A stretch of DNA of 64,000 bases from CAJGBR01 sp045637425 (GTDB taxonomy: Bacteria; Bacteroidota; Bacteroidia; Bacteroidales; Rikenellaceae): assembly GCA_045637425.1 (NCBI GenBank), contig JAZTZL010000037.1, positions 5,937-69,936 on the forward strand, read 5' to 3'. Both the position numbers and the translations under genes were made by a program. Under the pieces are notes generated by a model. It was not told the DNA's origin. It made no database searches and saw only the letters and a list, made by a program, of their open reading frames with translations. Shown here piece by piece: positions 60,937 through 64,000 of this stretch. Position 1 is the first letter of the stretch. Each line of letters opens with the position of its first letter.

Positions 60937-62838
60937 ATGAGTTACCTTGAAACATATACTAATTCATTAAATAATCCATCCCTTGCCGAGTCTATCAAAA
61001 AGACAGCAAAAGAGGTTATGGCAAATGTGGAAAGTCAATTTGATTTTTCAGGTCAATTAACAGGTCTGCTGTTAGGTAATGTACAGAGTGGTAAAACAGG
61101 ACAAATGTTAGGCGTTATTTCTGATTTGGCAGATAAAGGTTATCGTGTATTCATTTTACTAACCACTGATAATGTTGATTTGCAACGTCAAACATATAAT
61201 CGAGTTAAAGATGCATTAACAACATTTACTGTATTATCAGAAAGTGATGTTGTATTATTTAATCCACAGAACTTATTAAAACCAATAGTAATCGTACTAA
61301 AGAAAAACACAAGTGTATTGCGAAAATGGGGAAATCTATTAGCATCATCGCAATTGAATACTGGACTGTGTCTTTGTATTTTTGATGATGAGGCAGATGC
61401 CGCAAGTTTGAATACATTGGTAAACAAGAACCGTACAAGTACAATAAATAAGCACCTCCAAAAGATTAAAGAAACTGCATCTTCATCACTTTATTTTGAA
61501 GTTACTGCGACACCTCAGTCTATTATACTGCAATCTGGCATATCGGGGTGGAAACCTGCGTTTGTTAATTATTTCAAGCCAGGCGATGCTTATTTAGGTG
61601 GAAACTTCTTTTACTCTAATCCTACTTCATATTGTATAAGATTTACATCTGAAAACGAATTGGAGGAGATTAGTGAAGATGGGGATGCTTTGTGTCCAGA
61701 AGGTTTGAGAAAAAGTATTATGTCCTTTTTGGTTGTATGTGCATATAAGAGAATCAAAGGTGAGACAAATTGTAATTTCATGATTCATCCAAGCATCAGA
61801 ATAGCCATACATAATAAGTTTACTGAATGTGTACAAGAGTTCTTGAATTTATTACAGCAATCTACTTCAGATGATGGATTCAAAGAACAACTAAAAGAGG
61901 CATGGACAGATTTGCAACAAACAAAACCTGATTTAATTCATTATGATGATATATATGAACAGGTCGTTGAGATTTTAGATAATACTTTAATATGTGTTAT
62001 TCCTCTTAATTCAAAAAGTTTTATTTGCCGTGATTCTAACAATCCTGATGCTTTAGATTTATCAAAAGGTTTCAATATTGTAGTTGGGGGAAATACTTTA
62101 GGGCGAGGTATTACCTTTCCTCATTTGCAAACAGTTTATTATTGTCGTTCTTCTAAAACACCTCAAGCTGATACATTTTGGCAACATTCAAGAATTTTTG
62201 GGTATGACAGAGAAAAAGAATTAGTAAGAATATTTATACCACAAACCTTGCACTCATTGTTTGTTTCGTTAAATGAATCCAATGAAATTCTAATCAAACA
62301 AATAGAAAACGGCATAGATAATATACAAATTATTTATCCAGAGGGTATTAAACCAACAAGAAAGAATGTGCTCGATAATAAATACTTGAATCTTATTGTA
62401 GGCGGAGTAAATATGTTTGCTTCAAATCCGATTTCTAATTACACGCAGGATGTTGATAATATTGTTGATGCATATACGAATTTAGAGTATGTCGATGTGC
62501 CAGCTGAAACTTTGATATCTATACTGAAGAAAACTGGAAGTGCCGAACAAACAGACTTTGATAGTAAAAAATACATTTCATGCATAAAGGCTCTTCAAGA
62601 AAAACGACCAACAATAAAGTGTCGTTTAATTGTTAGAGTTAATCGTGATATAAGTAAGGGTACGGGAACATTGTTATCTCCAACTGATAGAAAATTGGGC
62701 GATAAGTTTAACGATGATATAACATTAACAATCTATCGTGTTAATGGTTCTACTGATAAGGGTTGGGATGGTATGCCAATTTGGATTCCAAATATAAAGT
62801 TTCCTGATGGAATATGCTTTTACGATATAGTTGAGTAA
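60937..62838 (+). CDS. Z1-domain ATPase of a restriction-modification system
   Basis: Large ATPase of 633 residues from the ATG at 60937, 1 nt after the PLD nuclease stop; a TTG 9 nt upstream is unlikely. P-loop GNVQSGKTGQM (47-57), Walker B FDDEADAASLNT (149-160), a SAT-like VTATPQS and a motif VI-like GGNTLGRGITFPHLQTVYYCRSSKTPQADTFWQHSRIFGYDR show a superfamily II helicase-like core. The Z1 signature lies in the middle and C-terminal parts. Z1 proteins are known partners of C5 methyltransferases in restriction operons, often together with a MutL-like ATPase, which is absent here. It may translocate DNA or gate the nuclease; this is inferred. Confidence 0.88.
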   Translation: MSYLETYTNSLNNPSLAESIKKTAKEVMANVESQFDFSGQLTGLLLGNVQSGKTGQMLGVISDLADKGYRVFILLTTDNVDLQRQTYNRVKDALTTFTVLSESDVVLFNPQNLLKPIVIVLKKNTSVLRKWGNLLASSQLNTGLCLCIFDDEADAASLNTLVNKNRTSTINKHLQKIKETASSSLYFEVTATPQSIILQSGISGWKPAFVNYFKPGDAYLGGNFFYSNPTSYCIRFTSENELEEISEDGDALCPEGLRKSIMSFLVVCAYKRIKGETNCNFMIHPSIRIAIHNKFTECVQEFLNLLQQSTSDDGFKEQLKEAWTDLQQTKPDLIHYDDIYEQVVEILDNTLICVIPLNSKSFICRDSNNPDALDLSKGFNIVVGGNTLGRGITFPHLQTVYYCRSSKTPQADTFWQHSRIFGYDREKELVRIFIPQTLHSLFVSLNESNEILIKQIENGIDNIQIIYPEGIKPTRKNVLDNKYLNLIVGGVNMFASNPISNYTQDVDNIVDAYTNLEYVDVPAETLISILKKTGSAEQTDFDSKKYISCIKALQEKRPTIKCRLIVRVNRDISKGTGTLLSPTDRKLGDKFNDDITLTIYRVNGSTDKGWDGMPIWIPNIKFPDGICFYDIVE

Positions 62839-62842
62839 TAGC

Positions 62843-62872
62843 AATGGCGACCACTTGTTTGCGGTCGCCATT
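62843..62872. terminator. Terminator between the Z1 gene and the relaxase gene
   Basis: AATGGCGACC (62843-62852) pairs with GGTCGCCATT (62863-62872); the stem lies between two convergent stops. T runs are short, so strength is uncertain. Confidence 0.65.
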
Positions 62873-62876
62873 ATTG

Positions 62877-64000
62877 TTACAGCTTCATTCCTCTGCTTTT
62901 CTTTGGTTGTATCGGCTGTCGGATTGATTGTCGGAGCTTGTCGTATTGTTCGCAGAACCATTGGCTGAGGGGTATTCGATTTGCGGTTAAGGTAAGTCGC
63001 CTGTCATTATCTCGCAGAATCTGTAAAGGGGTATTATCCATAGCAAACCATCGGTTATGCTCCGAGGAGAACAGTCGCCCTGTAAAGTTCACAATCCTAC
63101 CCTTAATCAGTTCGGCAAACTCCATAGCCGAAAGCCCGATTTGCTTGGCGAGGCGTTCCAATCGTAGGAGATTGGCAAAATCGGGATACCAACGATGAGC
63201 CGTATTGATTATCGAATTAAGGGTATTGGTCTCCTCTTTATGTTCTGCCTCCTTTGCTTCGAGAACCTTGCGGTGTTCATTATCCTTATTCATCATAGCC
63301 CTGCTATGCTCCACCTCCATTTGCTTGATATTGGATTGCAGTTGCTCGATGGTTTCATCTCGGATTGCTATCTCATACCGTAAATCCTCATTTTTGCGTT
63401 CCAATGATTTCATCTTACCGCTGCCGAAAAGAGAACTCACTCCACTTGCAAGAGCTGTGGCTGCATCAGTGGCTACGCTTTTGAGTTTGTCGGTGCGTAT
63501 CTCCGATTTCACCTGTTTGAGTTCTTGCTCGGCAAGATCTATCTGGTGTTCCTTATGCTGTCGTTCAGCCTCAATGCGCTGAAGCTCGGCACGCTGCTTC
63601 TCAATGATAAAGTCGTTACGCTCTAAATGCTCCTTGCCCGTCTCAGATTTGGATTGTCCTCGCTCCATTGATAGAATCTCGGATGCCAAGGTCTGCATCT
63701 GCATCATATCGTCATCGTTGAGTTTTCGGCTTTTACCCGTTTCGTGGTCCATCCAATCGAATACAATATGGGCGTGGTAATTGGGTTTGAACCATTTGCC
63801 ACCGATTTGAAAACACTCCTTATCGTCTGGGGCTGGCTCTCCACCGAGCCAATGCCCCTCGTCTTTGTGCAAGAATATTTGTAGCGGTATGATGCCCCAA
63901 CGCTTTTGGCACTCTTCGCCAAACCTGCGAACATCCTCCAATGTAGTATCGGGCTTGATGAGTAGCACACCCTCACGAATGGGTGAGCATCCTGCCACCT
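62877..64000 (-). CDS. Mobilization relaxase (MobV/Pre type), C-terminal part
   Basis: Relaxase that nicks the transfer origin of a mobilizable element. The frame is open at the window edge; the 373 visible residues are the C-terminal part, and about 80-110 N-terminal residues are missing. Visible: PIREGVLLIKPDTTLEDVRRF, the metal-binding His pattern LHKDEGHW...NYHAHIVFDWMD (His44, His75, His77 of the visible part), and MQTLASEILSMERGQSK, all as in Bacteroides mobilization proteins. About 110-260 form a long coiled coil (KQRAELQRIEAERQHKEHQ). The C terminus (about 270-373) is a basic domain. It is convergent with the Z1 gene. Origin of transfer and integrase should lie to the right, outside. 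Confidence 0.88.
   Translation of the reverse strand, partial: VAGCSPIREGVLLIKPDTTLEDVRRFGEECQKRWGIIPLQIFLHKDEGHWLGGEPAPDDKECFQIGGKWFKPNYHAHIVFDWMDHETGKSRKLNDDDMMQMQTLASEILSMERGQSKSETGKEHLERNDFIIEKQRAELQRIEAERQHKEHQIDLAEQELKQVKSEIRTDKLKSVATDAATALASGVSSLFGSGKMKSLERKNEDLRYEIAIRDETIEQLQSNIKQMEVEHSRAMMNKDNEHRKVLEAKEAEHKEETNTLNSIINTAHRWYPDFANLLRLERLAKQIGLSAMEFAELIKGRIVNFTGRLFSSEHNRWFAMDNTPLQILRDNDRRLTLTANRIPLSQWFCEQYDKLRQSIRQPIQPKKSRGMKL

Larger units (their letters stand above)
57518..64000. mobile_element. Probable accessory/defence island at the edge of a mobilizable element
   Basis: From the recQ terminator to the window end all genes are accessory: DUF1016 nuclease, C5 methyltransferase, PLD nuclease, Z1 ATPase and a mobilization relaxase. 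The three restriction-modification genes use more A/T-rich codons than the core genes to the left. The relaxase belongs to a family carried by Bacteroides mobilizable transposons. Integrase and ends are not in view, so the extent is unknown and whether the restriction genes are cargo of the element is inference. Confidence 0.4.

Noticed and set aside
1..64000. tRNA, rRNA, tmRNA or RNase P genes and insertion sequences
   Set aside because: Looked for in every intergenic gap on both strands; no cloverleaf, rRNA signature, transposase or terminal inverted repeat was seen.

Overview
The window is chromosomal DNA of an anaerobic member of Bacteroidota, most likely order Bacteroidales; I cannot fix the family. 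Three kinds of evidence agree. Upstream regions carry the Bacteroidota -7 box TAnnTTTG, often with TTTG or GTTG 19-20 nt further up, instead of E. coli-type promoters. Many families typical of the phylum are present: a GldH-like lipoprotein, a RicT/PSP1 protein with a long tail, DUF4199, DUF4293, a 'putative porin', an HU-CCDC81-type membrane protein, a DUF4369-thioredoxin lipoprotein and a THUMP-like methyltransferase. The metabolism is that of an amino-acid-using anaerobe: fumarate reductase, a four-subunit ferredoxin-linked 2-oxoacid oxidoreductase, Feo ferrous iron uptake, tryptophanase, serine deaminase and arginine decarboxylase.

Layout. 1-3.1 kb: fumarate reductase/succinate dehydrogenase operon frdC-frdA-frdB on the minus strand, frdB cut by the window edge. 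3.3-3.8 kb: a YqeY-like gene. 3.8-10.8 kb: a minus-strand series carA-carB-feoAB-small Cys-rich FeoB partner; CarA lacks its catalytic Cys and His. 10.8-14.4 kb: plus-strand TrmH-type methyltransferase, ricT, gldH-like, trmB. 14.5-20.5 kb: divergent envelope locus, with amidase-mlaD-sdaA leftward and lptD rightward from a palindromic promoter. 20.6-28.8 kb: plus-strand housekeeping run: LytTR regulator with a degenerate receiver, prmA, rho, a YrdC-domain protein, DUF4199, GT2, DUF4293, phoH, purC. 28.9-35.5 kb: porin, fabG, tnaA, thioredoxin lipoprotein, START-like protein. 35.5-40.9 kb: partial cell-wall cluster murE-mraY-murD-ftsW. 41.1-43.8 kb: ferredoxin-vorB-korB-korC. 43.9-44.9 kb: two unknown exported proteins bracketed by near-duplicate terminators. 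45-55 kb: arginine decarboxylase, HU-CCDC81-type protein, GT4, THUMP-like methyltransferase, comEC, PAP2, and kdsD-lptB-aroA. 55-57.3 kb: recQ.

57.3-64 kb is an accessory region: a YhcG/DUF1016 PD-(D/E)XK nuclease carrying an in-frame palindromic repeat; a more AT-rich three-gene restriction-modification operon (C5 cytosine methyltransferase, PLD-type nuclease, Z1 ATPase); and, convergent with it, the C-terminal part of a Bacteroides-type mobilization relaxase. I infer that this is the edge of a mobilizable element or a defence island beside one.

Points most worth a second look: the CarA that should be unable to hydrolyse glutamine, together with a strong hairpin starting at the predicted carAB transcript start; the Dcm-PLD-Z1 operon; the two-gene cassette between duplicated terminators; the palindromic repeat inside the DUF1016 gene; and the receiver domain without its phosphoacceptor. 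No rRNA, tRNA, CRISPR array or insertion sequence was recognised. All functional calls come from reading motifs; no database search was run.
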